This document shows positions 26,694 to 34,420 of a DNA stretch of 37,607 nt, in pieces. The position numbers and the translations under genes are program-made. Source of the stretch: Bacteroidota bacterium (GTDB taxonomy: Bacteria > Bacteroidota > Bacteroidia > UKL13-3). The stretch lies in NCBI GenBank assembly GCA_010027395.1, contig RGVD01000001.1:1-37607 (forward strand), given 5' to 3'. Each line of letters opens with the position of its first letter. Positions within the stretch are counted from its first letter, which is position 1. The notes under the pieces are model-generated. The model ran no database searches, was not told the DNA's origin, and saw nothing but the letters and a program-made list of their open reading frames with translations.

Positions 26694-28761
26694 ATGGCAA
26701 ATAATAATATAAACTCTAACGACTTATTGCCTGAAGAGAAACAGAATAAAAATCGTAAACCCAAAGGCCCTAATTTGCCAAAGTTCAATTTTTATTGGAT
26801 TTATGGAATTGTAGCAGTGGCATTTTTGGCCATACAGTTTATGCCCCATGATGTAGCCATTAAAACCACTTGGTTTGATGTGAAAAATGATATGCTACTC
26901 AGCCATGATGTGCAAAAAATCACTGTGGTTAACAAAGAGCGTGCTGAGATTTATCTCAAAAAAGAGGCACTAAAAAATGAAAAATACAAAGGACTTAAAG
27001 ACCGAGGTATTTTTGGTGACGAAATAGGTCCTCATTATTATTTCGAAATTGGAGATGTTCAACAATTTGCGGATGATTTGCGTGAATCAGAAAAGACATT
27101 TCCTGAAAATGAAAGGGTTTCTGTGGAGTACATTACCCAAAGAAATTATTTCAGCGATATTCTAATAAGTATTTTACCTTTTGTATTATTGATTGGGGTT
27201 TGGATGTTCTTCATGCGCAGAATGGGCGGTGGATCAGGTGGGTCTGGTGGAGGACAAATATTTAACATAGGTAAATCAAGAGCTCAATTGTTCGATAAAG
27301 AAGCCAATGTGAAAATTACTTTCAAAGATGTTGCAGGATTAGATGAAGCAAAAGTGGAAGTAATGGAAATTGTGGACTTTCTCAAAAACCCTAAAAAATA
27401 TACAACACTGGGAGGTAAAATACCTAAAGGTGCTTTATTAATTGGCCCTCCAGGTACCGGAAAAACATTGCTAGCAAAAGCAGTTGCAGGTGAAGCCGGT
27501 GTTCCTTTCTTCTCTTTGTCAGGTTCTGATTTTGTAGAGATGTTCGTAGGAGTGGGTGCTAGCCGTGTGCGTGATTTGTTCCGTCAGGCAAAAGAAAAAG
27601 CCCCATGTATCATCTTTATTGACGAAATTGATGCAGTAGGACGTGCTCGTGGAAAAGGTGCTATACAAGGAGGCAATGATGAAAGAGAAAATACATTAAA
27701 CCAATTATTGACTGAAATGGATGGATTTGCCACCGATATTGGGGTAATTACCAGATATTTTAGATTCTGCATTAATGCGTCCAGGTAGGTTTGATAGGCA
27801 AATATCTATTGATAAACCTGATTTGAAAGGACGTGCAGCTATTTTTAAGGTGCATCTAAAACCGATCAAAACGGATGAAGGTTCAGTAGACGAGAAAAAA
27901 TTAGCCACTCAAACTGCCGGTTTTGCTGGTGCAGAAATTATGAACGTTTGTAACGAAGCGGCCTTAATAGCAGCACGAAAGAATAAAGACAAGGTGGATA
28001 TGCAGGATTTTCAGGATGCTATTGATCGCGTGATAGGTGGATTGGAAAAGAAGAATAAAATTATTTCACCAGAGGAAAAAGAAATTATTGCTTACCATGA
28101 AAGTGGTCATGCTATTGCAGGTTGGTTCCTAGAACATGTTGATCCGTTAGTTAAAGTATCCATCGTACCTAGAGGTGTGGCTGCTCTTGGTTATGCGCAA
28201 TATTTACCTAAAGATCAATATTTGTATACCATCGAGCAACTAACCAATATGATGATGATGACGCTTGGCGGTAGGGTAGCAGAGGATATCATTTTTGGTA
28301 GAATTTCTACAGGTGCACAAAACGATTTGGAGCGTGTAACGCGTATGAGTTACGCTATGGTTACCATCTACGGTATGAATGCCAAAGTAGGAAACGTTAG
28401 CTTCAACGATCCAAATAACGAATATGGTTTTACGAAACCTTATAGCGATAAAACAGCTGAGATGATTGACAATGAAGTTAGATTATTCATTGAAAATTGT
28501 TACCAAAAAACAAAGCAACTTTTAATTGAGAAGCGCGATTTATTAGAAAAATTGGCTCAAATTTTACTTAAAAAGGAAATCCTTTTCCAACAAGATTTGG
28601 AAGAAATATTAGGCAAACGTCCCTATGAAATAAAGAACCACGAGGTTGCTGGCATGGAAGAGCAGTACAGATTAGAGGAGGAGGCTAAAATGGCTGAATC
28701 TAAAGCACTATCAGAAACCCAAGAAGCAGTAACAAATACTGATTCTGACATAGCTTCTTAA
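26694..28761 (+). CDS. ftsH: ATP-dependent zinc metalloprotease FtsH, frame-disrupted
   Basis: Membrane-anchored AAA+ protease that degrades membrane and regulatory proteins. Two membrane segments (about 34-50 and 156-174) flank a periplasmic domain. A Gly-rich linker, Walker A GPPGTGKT at 251-258 and Walker B IIFIDEID near 306-313 follow. The first frame (to 27788) ends in a wrong tail after GVI at residue 352. The second resumes at 27751 with PDILDSALMRPGRFDRQ and runs through the zinc site HESGH and the C-terminal helices to 28761. The seven residues expected between them (hydrophobic pair then AATNR, the sensor-1 part of the second region of homology) are reduced to one nucleotide, so about 20 nt are missing at 27750. 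All other motifs are intact. It should be essential, so an assembly fault is the simplest reading. Confidence 0.93.
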
Positions 28762-28779
28762 GAAGTAAATTTTATATTT

Positions 28780-28824
28780 AGCCATAGATTACAAATCATT
28801 TTGTAATCTATGGCTTTCTTTTTT
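28780..28824 (+). terminator. Rho-independent terminator of ftsH
   Basis: A perfect 16-bp stem (28780-28795 with 28800-28815), loop TCAT and a T-rich tail, 18 nt after the ftsH stop. Its right arm starts with TTTG (28800-28803), which could also be the -33 element of the next gene. Confidence 0.92.
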
Positions 28825-28831
28825 ACATTGC
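28800..28831 (+). promoter_or_regulatory. Possible promoter of the LUD gene, overlapping the ftsH terminator
   Basis: TTTG at 28800-28803, a 20-nt spacer and TACATTGC at 28824-28831 resemble a -33/-7 pair. The GTG start at 28838 is only 6 nt beyond, which would give a nearly leaderless mRNA. Confidence 0.35.
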
Positions 28832-28837
28832 GATTGA

Positions 28838-29512
28838 GTGGATCAAATAACTAGCAAAGAAAAGATACTTAAAAAAGTAAGGCTTGCTCTAAATTTTAAG
28901 CAAAAAAACCCTTATTTAAACATTGATTTAGAAAGCAATGTATTTGCTCCTTTGCCCAATAATGAAAGCTTAGTAGAGAGTTTTGCTCGCAATTTTACCA
29001 GCCATGATGGATTGTTCATTGCTTGTGATAACCAGTTTGATTTTATAGATAAACTTCTTATCCTTATAGAGCAGCGTAGATGGAAGTTTATGTTTTGCTG
29101 GGAAGACGACTTGCAAAAAAAATTGAAAGATGTAACTATTCCATTTGTTGAGCGTAAAGAGCAATTAGAGAAAATACAAGCTTCCATTACTAGCTGCGAG
29201 GCTGCTATCGCTCGTTCTGGCTCTGTGTTGGTTAGTTCTGCTAAAAATTCGCGTGTGCTCACTATTTGGCCTCCCGTTCACATTGTTGTGGCCTATAAAT
29301 CCCAAGTGGTTTCTGATGTTAAGGATGCCTTTACCATTATTCGAAATAATTATGGTAGAAACAGTCCATCTATGCTGAGTTTTATATCAGGTCCCAGCAG
29401 AACAACAGATATTCCAACAGATAGACCAATTGATCAAAGCAATGTTGTCATTGGAGCTCAAGGTCCCAATGAAATGATTTTGTTTTTAATTGACGATAGT
29501 AAAAAAGACTAA
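28838..29512 (+). CDS. LUD-domain protein (LutC/YkgG-like)
   Basis: 224 residues from a GTG start (MDQITSKEKILKKVR). No in-frame ATG lies upstream. The fold fits the LUD family: an N-terminal helix, SCEAAIARSGSVLVSS in the middle (the usual A-x-T-G-S/A region) and the C-terminal IGAQGPNEMILFLIDD, close to the family's G-x-x-G-P-x-x-M-x-x-x-L-x-D ending. LutC takes part in lactate oxidation with LutA and LutB, but neither is here. Bacteroidota often carry a solitary LUD protein of unknown role. It overlaps or abuts the LpxH-like gene, so it heads a three-gene cluster (28838-31126). Confidence 0.8.
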   Translation: MDQITSKEKILKKVRLALNFKQKNPYLNIDLESNVFAPLPNNESLVESFARNFTSHDGLFIACDNQFDFIDKLLILIEQRRWKFMFCWEDDLQKKLKDVTIPFVERKEQLEKIQASITSCEAAIARSGSVLVSSAKNSRVLTIWPPVHIVVAYKSQVVSDVKDAFTIIRNNYGRNSPSMLSFISGPSRTTDIPTDRPIDQSNVVIGAQGPNEMILFLIDDSKKD

Positions 29513-29513
29513 T

Positions 29514-30266
29514 TTGACAGCTCCTGCTAAACATATTTATTTCGCTTCTGATTTTCATTTAGGCATTCCTGATAAGGTAATTAGTCTAAACCGTGAGAAG
29601 CGAATTATTAGGTGGTTAGAAAGCATTAAAAGCAATTGTGCCGAACTTTATATTGTTGGAGATATTTTTGATTTTTGGTTTGAGTATAAAACAGTTGTTC
29701 CAAAGGGATTTGTTCGTATTCAGGCAAAGTTTGCAGAATTTGTAGACTCGGGAATTCCTGTCTATTTTTTTCATGGCAACCATGATTTATGGCAATTTGG
29801 ATATTTTGAAGAAGAGTTAGGTGTCAAGATTTTAAGTAAGCCAATTATCAAAGAGTTTTCGGGTAAGAAATTTTACATTGGACATGGCGATGGACTCGGT
29901 CCTAATCAATGGAAATTCAAATTTATTTTAGGTGTTTATCGCAATTACTTTTTTCAAAGATTGTTTGCCTTTTTGCATCCTAATATTGGGATAGGAACTG
30001 CCAATTGGTTTAGTCAGAAAAGCAAAGAGAAAACCTTCGATGGCAACTTTACTTTTTATGAAGAAAAGGAACATTTGATTCAACATTGCCGCTCCGTATT
30101 AGAGTTGGAAAACATTGATTTTTTTGTATTTGGACACAGACATTTACCTATGATCTATGACTTAAATGCATATTCGAAATATATCAATTTAGGTGATTGG
30201 ATTGGATACAATTCATACGCAGTTTTTGATGGACATAAAATGGAATTGAAAACCTTTGAAGGATGA
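29514..30266 (+). CDS. UDP-2,3-diacylglucosamine diphosphatase (LpxH-like)
   Basis: 250 residues from TTG 29514; TTG 29490 would overlap the LUD gene by 23 nt and is less likely. It is a calcineurin-like metallophosphoesterase with all metal motifs: DFHLG (13-17), GDIFDFW, GNHD, GHGDG and GHRH. It hydrolyses UDP-2,3-diacylglucosamine to lipid X in lipid A synthesis at the inner face of the membrane. RSVLELENIDFFVFGHRH and YINLGDWIGYNSYAVFDG match the Bacteroidota form. No ATG is available near the start. The next gene starts inside its stop (ATGA overlap at 30263). Confidence 0.88.
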   Translation: MTAPAKHIYFASDFHLGIPDKVISLNREKRIIRWLESIKSNCAELYIVGDIFDFWFEYKTVVPKGFVRIQAKFAEFVDSGIPVYFFHGNHDLWQFGYFEEELGVKILSKPIIKEFSGKKFYIGHGDGLGPNQWKFKFILGVYRNYFFQRLFAFLHPNIGIGTANWFSQKSKEKTFDGNFTFYEEKEHLIQHCRSVLELENIDFFVFGHRHLPMIYDLNAYSKYINLGDWIGYNSYAVFDGHKMELKTFEG

Positions 30267-31126
30267 GAGTTATTGAAATAAGTGAATGTGCTCTTTTGCT
30301 AATTAAAACTTTTCGCAAATTTAGATTAGTTTTCTTCTTTATATTCTTAATACTTTCAATTACAAATAATACAAAAGGACAGACAAATACTTTTAATTTA
30401 ATTGCAACTATTTCTGTAGAACCAAAAGAAATCCAATCTGACCGGATGGGCAATGTATATGTCATTTCAAAAACTAACCAGCTTTATAAATACAGTTCAA
30501 CTGGTAAGCTCTTAGGCACTCTTAACTATAATTACTCTGGAAATATTACCTCTCTTGATGTAAGTAACCCTTTAGAGATATATGTATTTTATAGAGAGTT
30601 AAACAGCATCGTTTTTTTAGATAACAACCTTGCCTTTCGTGGTGATATACAATTAAGCAATTATGGTATTGGTCAATCTTCAAGCATTGCACGAAGTTTT
30701 GATAATGGTATTTGGGTTTTTGATGTAGTGGATTTACAAGTTAAGAAATTAAGTAAAGATGGTTCCACAACACTGCAAAGTGCGAATGTTAGGCAATTTA
30801 CGCAAGCTAATTCCATCATGCCTACTTATATGTATGATAACAATGATAGATTATATGTGAATGACTCAGCTCTTGGTATCTTGGTATTTGATGTGTTTGC
30901 AAATTACATTAAAACCATTCCCCTTAAAGGGATTGTTGATTTCAAGATATTAGGGGATGATTTATATTTCTGTAAAAACAAGGTCCTATATGACTATAAC
31001 CTAAAGGGTCTTTTGCAAAAGTCTATTCAGCTGCCTGATAGTATTTCAATTTCCGATTGTAGTATAGAGAAAGATAGGCTTTACCTATCGAAAGACAATT
31101 TTGTTGAGATCTTTGAAATACGATAA
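30263..31126 (+). CDS. Secreted or membrane-anchored beta-propeller-like protein of unknown function
   Basis: 287 residues. A charged start is followed by a hydrophobic segment (about 21-38, KFRLVFFFIFLILSI) ending before KGQTNTFN, so a signal peptide or anchor. The rest has repeated strand pairs of the NHL/SMP-30 type (DRMGNVYVISKTNQLYKYSS, DNNDRLYVNDSALGILVFD). It probably folds as a six-bladed propeller in the periplasm or on the outer membrane. The start overlaps the LpxH-like stop by 4 nt (ATGA), implying translational coupling. No catalytic motif is visible. Confidence 0.7.
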   Translation: MRVIEISECALLLIKTFRKFRLVFFFIFLILSITNNTKGQTNTFNLIATISVEPKEIQSDRMGNVYVISKTNQLYKYSSTGKLLGTLNYNYSGNITSLDVSNPLEIYVFYRELNSIVFLDNNLAFRGDIQLSNYGIGQSSSIARSFDNGIWVFDVVDLQVKKLSKDGSTTLQSANVRQFTQANSIMPTYMYDNNDRLYVNDSALGILVFDVFANYIKTIPLKGIVDFKILGDDLYFCKNKVLYDYNLKGLLQKSIQLPDSISISDCSIEKDRLYLSKDNFVEIFEIR

Positions 31127-31145
31127 AGTTAACCAGACTAAAATA

Positions 31146-31179
31146 AAAAAGCCCAAAACAATTGTTTCGGGCTTTTTTA
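31146..31179. terminator. Bidirectional terminator between the propeller gene and tsf
   Basis: AAAAAAGCCC (31146-31155) pairs with GGGCTTTTTT (31170-31179) around an inner stem. The A- and T-runs on both sides allow it to end both convergent transcripts. Confidence 0.88.
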
Positions 31180-31196
31180 TTCAATATTGTGTTGAA

Positions 31197-32027
31197 TTAT
31201 CCTAATGCTACTCTTTTGAAAGCTTTTACTGTTAATCCTTTTTCAACACCATCTAACATTTGTGAAACAGTTTTGCTACCATCTTTCACAAAATCTTGGT
31301 TAAGTAAAGTTGATTCTTTATAGAATTTACCCAATTTCCCCTCAGCAATTTTTTCTACCATGTTTTCAGGTTTTCCTTCTGCACGAATTTGCTCTTTAGC
31401 AATTTCTAATTCGCGCTCAATAGTTGTAGCATCTACGCCATCTTTATCAATTGCAACTGGATTTAAAGCTGCAATTTGCATAGCTACGTCTTTACCAGCT
31501 ACAAAGTTATTTTCACTAGGAGATGCATTTAATGATACCAAAACACCTAAACGATTAGCACCATGAATGTATGCAACAATATTGTCGCCTTCTACCAATT
31601 CGTATTTAACTACATCAATTTTCTCACCTATTTTACCCACTTGCTCAATTAGTTTGTCAGATAAAGGTAGACCATCTAATTCAATGGCTTTTAATGCTTC
31701 TGCAGATTCTGGTTTATTAGCCAAAGCTAAGTCAGCTATTTGGTTGGCAAATTTTACGAAATCTTCGTTTTTCGCAACGAAATCAGTCTCACAGCTTAAT
31801 TGTATAATTACTCCATATCTCTTATCAGCTGAAGTTTTTGCAATTACTGCACCTTCTTTTGCCTCTCTATCAGCTCTTGCTGCTGATACTTTTGCACCTT
31901 TTTTTCTTAAATAGTCAATGGCTGCCTCAAAGTCTCCGTTGCTTTCAGTTAAGGCTTTTTTGCAATCCATCATTCCTGCACCAGTCAATTGGCGAAGTTT
32001 ATTTACGTCTGCTGCTGTTATGCTCAT
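31197..32027 (-). CDS. tsf: Translation elongation factor Ts
   Basis: 276 residues. It exchanges GDP for GTP on EF-Tu. The N-terminal UBA-like domain (VNKLRQLTGAGMMDCKKAL), the TDFVAKNEDF motif and the C-terminal LLNQDFVKDGSKTV are all present. Length is normal for Bacteroidota. It is last in the leftward rplM-rpsI-rpsB-tsf operon and separated from rpsB by a hairpin (32067-32111) that could lower its expression. Confidence 0.96.
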   Translation of the reverse strand: MSITAADVNKLRQLTGAGMMDCKKALTESNGDFEAAIDYLRKKGAKVSAARADREAKEGAVIAKTSADKRYGVIIQLSCETDFVAKNEDFVKFANQIADLALANKPESAEALKAIELDGLPLSDKLIEQVGKIGEKIDVVKYELVEGDNIVAYIHGANRLGVLVSLNASPSENNFVAGKDVAMQIAALNPVAIDKDGVDATTIERELEIAKEQIRAEGKPENMVEKIAEGKLGKFYKESTLLNQDFVKDGSKTVSQMLDGVEKGLTVKAFKRVALG

Positions 32028-32066
32028 GTTAATTTATTATTATTTTTTTATAATTGATATTGTATT

Positions 32067-32111
32067 AAAAAAAAAGAATTTGAAAGTTTACAGAATGTAA
32101 GTTTCAAATTC
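32067..32111 (-). terminator. Intercistronic hairpin between rpsB and tsf (attenuator-like)
   Basis: GAATTTGAAA (32076-32085) pairs with TTTCAAATTC (32102-32111), with an inner TTACA/TGTAA stem. On the operon strand it is followed by a U-run (A-run at 32067-32075). It has the form of a partial terminator, or of an RNA 3' end followed by a weak tsf promoter. Confidence 0.65.
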
Positions 32112-32141
32112 TCTTTTTATCAAACTGTTTGCTTTTGATTG

Positions 32142-32882
32142 TTATGCTTCTTCAGCTATAACTCCTTTTTCAGCATCAGTCTCTTCTTTTTCTTTTTTAC
32201 GTTCGCTCATTCCTTCCAGAATAGCATCTGTAATGTATTTAGCAATCAATGCAATTGATTTTGCTGCGTCATCATTGGCTGGAATAGGGTAATCTACTAC
32301 AGTAGGGTCAGAGTTAGTATCAACCACACCAAAAGTAGGAATGTTTAATCGATGCGCTTCTGCTACTGCAATGTGTTCACGTTTGATGTCAACAATAAAT
32401 AAAGCTGCAGGTAAGCGATTCATATCAGAAATACCACCTAAAAGTCTATGTAATTTTTCTTTTTCGCGCTCAATCATCAAACGCTCTTTTTTGTTGATGT
32501 TAACGTAGGTTCCATCAGTGCTCATTTTATCAAGCGTTTGTAACTTCTTAATAGATTTACGCACAGTAGGGAAGTTTGTTAACATACCACCTAACCAACG
32601 CTCAGTTACGAAAGGCATATTTACACGTTTTGCTTCTGTTTCAATAATTTCTTTAGCTTGCTTTTTAGTAGCTACGAACATTATTTTACGTCCACTTTTG
32701 ATTATATTTTTGATAGCTTGTGAAGCTTCATCAAGCTTTACAGCCGTTTTTTGTAAATCTATAAGGTGAATACCATTTTTCTCCATAAAAATATACGGAG
32801 CCATTTTTGGATTCCATTTGCGAGTAAGGTGACCAAAGTGAACACCTGCTTCCAACAATTCTTCTGTACTAATTCTAGACAT
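32142..32882 (-). CDS. rpsB: 30S ribosomal protein S2
   Basis: 246 residues. S2 binds the 30S head/body junction and helps S1 bind. GVHFGHLTRKWNPKM, VTERWLGGMLTNFPTVRKS and PIPANDDAAKSI are the expected motifs. The C-terminal tail is acidic/lysine-rich (KKEKEETDAEKG). ATG 32882 gives MSRIST, and rpsI ends 18 nt upstream. Confidence 0.96.
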   Translation of the reverse strand: MSRISTEELLEAGVHFGHLTRKWNPKMAPYIFMEKNGIHLIDLQKTAVKLDEASQAIKNIIKSGRKIMFVATKKQAKEIIETEAKRVNMPFVTERWLGGMLTNFPTVRKSIKKLQTLDKMSTDGTYVNINKKERLMIEREKEKLHRLLGGISDMNRLPAALFIVDIKREHIAVAEAHRLNIPTFGVVDTNSDPTVVDYPIPANDDAAKSIALIAKYITDAILEGMSERKKEKEETDAEKGVIAEEA

Positions 32883-32900
32883 CTTTTTTTATAATAAATA

Positions 32901-33287
32901 TTAACGCTTAACAAATTGGAAACGCTTACGAGCTTTTTTCTGACCTGGTTTTTTACGCTCAACCATACGTGGATCACGAGTTGTAAGGTCTGATGCTTTC
33001 AATGCAGGTTTTAATTCAGCATTGTATTTAACCAATGCACGGGTAATTCCTAGACTAACAGCACCTGCTTGTCCAGCGGTACCACCACCATTAACATGAA
33101 CAGTTACGTCAAATTGACCCATCGTGTTAGTTACTTCAAATGGCTTTAAAGCAGCATTTTGCAATGTTAAAGATGCAAAATACGTCTTGATATCTTTTTT
33201 GTTAATTGTAACCTGGCCCGTACCAGCTGTTAAGTATACGCGGGCAATTGCGGTTTTACGTCTTCCTAATGCGTTATTGATTTCCAT
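32901..33287 (-). CDS. rpsI: 30S ribosomal protein S9
   Basis: 128 residues, ending in the conserved QKKARKRFQFVKR whose final Lys-Arg reaches the P-site tRNA anticodon. GRRKTAIARVYL and GGGTAGQAGAVSLGI are typical. It starts 9 nt after rplM, the usual L13-S9 pairing. Confidence 0.97.
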   Translation of the reverse strand: MEINNALGRRKTAIARVYLTAGTGQVTINKKDIKTYFASLTLQNAALKPFEVTNTMGQFDVTVHVNGGGTAGQAGAVSLGITRALVKYNAELKPALKASDLTTRDPRMVERKKPGQKKARKRFQFVKR

Positions 33288-33296
33288 TTGTCTTTA

Positions 33297-33740
33297 TTAA
33301 AATGTTAATGGTTTTGGTTGTTGTGCTCCATGCGGATGTTCAGCACCTTGATATACATGTAAATTACGGAACATTTCACTACCTAGTTTGGTTTTAGGTA
33401 ACATCCCTTTAATTGCATGCTCAACTACATAAGTTGGTCTGCGGCTAAGTAATTGTTTAGCAGTTTCGGTACGCAATCCTCCAGGGTGACCAGAATAGAA
33501 ACTATATTCTTTTTCTGATAATTTATTTCCTGTCAAACGAACTTTATCTGCATTTACAACTATAATACAATCTCCACAGTCAGCGTGTGGTGTAAAACTA
33601 GCTTTGTGCTTACCGCGCAACATACTTGCTACCTTGCTGGCAAATCTACCCAAGGTTAATCCTTCAGCATCAACAACGAACCAATTTTTGGTAACTGTTG
33701 CTTTATTAGCTGATATTGTTTTGTAACTTAATGAATCCAC
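33297..33740 (-). CDS. rplM: 50S ribosomal protein L13
   Basis: 147 residues from a GTG start (MDSLSYKTISANKATV), the usual start in Bacteroidota. NWFVVDAEGLTLGRFAS, PHADCGDCIIVVNADKV, YYSGHPGG-like YSFYSGHPGG and KGMLPKTKLG are the family motifs. L13 is an early 50S assembly protein. First gene of the rplM-rpsI-rpsB-tsf operon, with a promoter at 33767-33797. Confidence 0.96.
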   Translation of the reverse strand: MDSLSYKTISANKATVTKNWFVVDAEGLTLGRFASKVASMLRGKHKASFTPHADCGDCIIVVNADKVRLTGNKLSEKEYSFYSGHPGGLRTETAKQLLSRRPTYVVEHAIKGMLPKTKLGSEMFRNLHVYQGAEHPHGAQQPKPLTF

Positions 33741-33766
33741 TACTATTCTCTTTTAATTAGGGGTGG

Positions 33767-33797
33767 CAAAAATAGGGGATGATTTATTAATTCACAA
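33767..33797 (-). promoter_or_regulatory. Promoter of the rplM-rpsI-rpsB-tsf operon
   Basis: On the minus strand, -7 TATTTTTG (33767-33774) has a TTG (33795-33797) 20 nt upstream as the -33 element. The GTG start of rplM is 26 nt downstream. Confidence 0.55.
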
Positions 33798-33858
33798 CAA
33801 AATGTTAAAAAAGTTGATAAACTTGTTTTTTGCTTGATTATGAGGTGCAAATAAAGTT

Positions 33859-34353
33859 TTAATAGCCCACTTTTACAAATTTTTGATAACGATAGGCACC
33901 TTTTCCGTTGTAAACGATCATAATGTAAACACCAACTTGCCAACTTATAAACTCACTTATTTGCAACTCAATTCGCTTTTGTGGTGGTAAGGTTCTGTAG
34001 TACATTATTTTTCCGTATGTGTCAACAATATTTAAGGTAGCTGGGAAATCTATATTTTGAACCAATACAAAGTTTAAAAAACTCTCGTTGGTTACAATTG
34101 TGGGTAAAATATCAAATTCGAAACCACTGCAAGGACCATCAGCCGTCCAATAGTTTACACCATTTTTATATTTTGCATCACAATCATTTCGGTAAGTTTT
34201 TCCATTGCATCCACAAACGGGATAAAATGTTGGATCTGGACATGGATAATAGGGAGATATCCTAAGTGAATCAACACATGGTTGTGCTTTTATCGAACTT
34301 TGATGTACCATGAAAAGCAAAACGCTAAACAGTATGTAAACTAATTTCTTCAA
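33859..34353 (-). CDS. Small secreted Kazal-domain protein with a T9SS-like C-terminal sorting domain
   Basis: 164 residues. Signal peptide 1-23 (MKKLVYILFSVLLFMV, ending IKAQ). A Kazal-type domain follows at about 25-76: CVDSLR, then CPDPTFYPVCGCNGKTYRND and C-DAKYKNGVNYW-C-type spacing ending DGPCSG. Kazal domains usually inhibit serine proteases by inserting a loop, though bacterial ones are mostly untested. Residues of about 80-164 look like a type-A T9SS sorting domain (TLNIVDTYGKIMYY, VGVYIMIVYNG, YQKFVKVGY). It should therefore be exported to the surface or medium. It is monocistronic or weakly linked to the ribosomal operon 118 nt downstream. Confidence 0.82.
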   Translation of the reverse strand: MKKLVYILFSVLLFMVHQSSIKAQPCVDSLRISPYYPCPDPTFYPVCGCNGKTYRNDCDAKYKNGVNYWTADGPCSGFEFDILPTIVTNESFLNFVLVQNIDFPATLNIVDTYGKIMYYRTLPPQKRIELQISEFISWQVGVYIMIVYNGKGAYRYQKFVKVGY

Positions 34354-34420
34354 TAGATTTTTTGATTTTCAAATTTAGCAATAATATCTAAGTATATAAT
34401 TAGTAGTTAAAAACCCCCTA

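Noticed and set aside
28838..31126. Lactate-utilisation (lutABC) operon
   Set aside because: Only a LUD-domain protein is present; LutA and LutB are absent and the neighbours are a lipid A enzyme and a propeller protein.
31360..31914. Plus-strand open frames opposite tsf
   Set aside because: tsf is unambiguous on the minus strand; these are antisense shadows with no domain.
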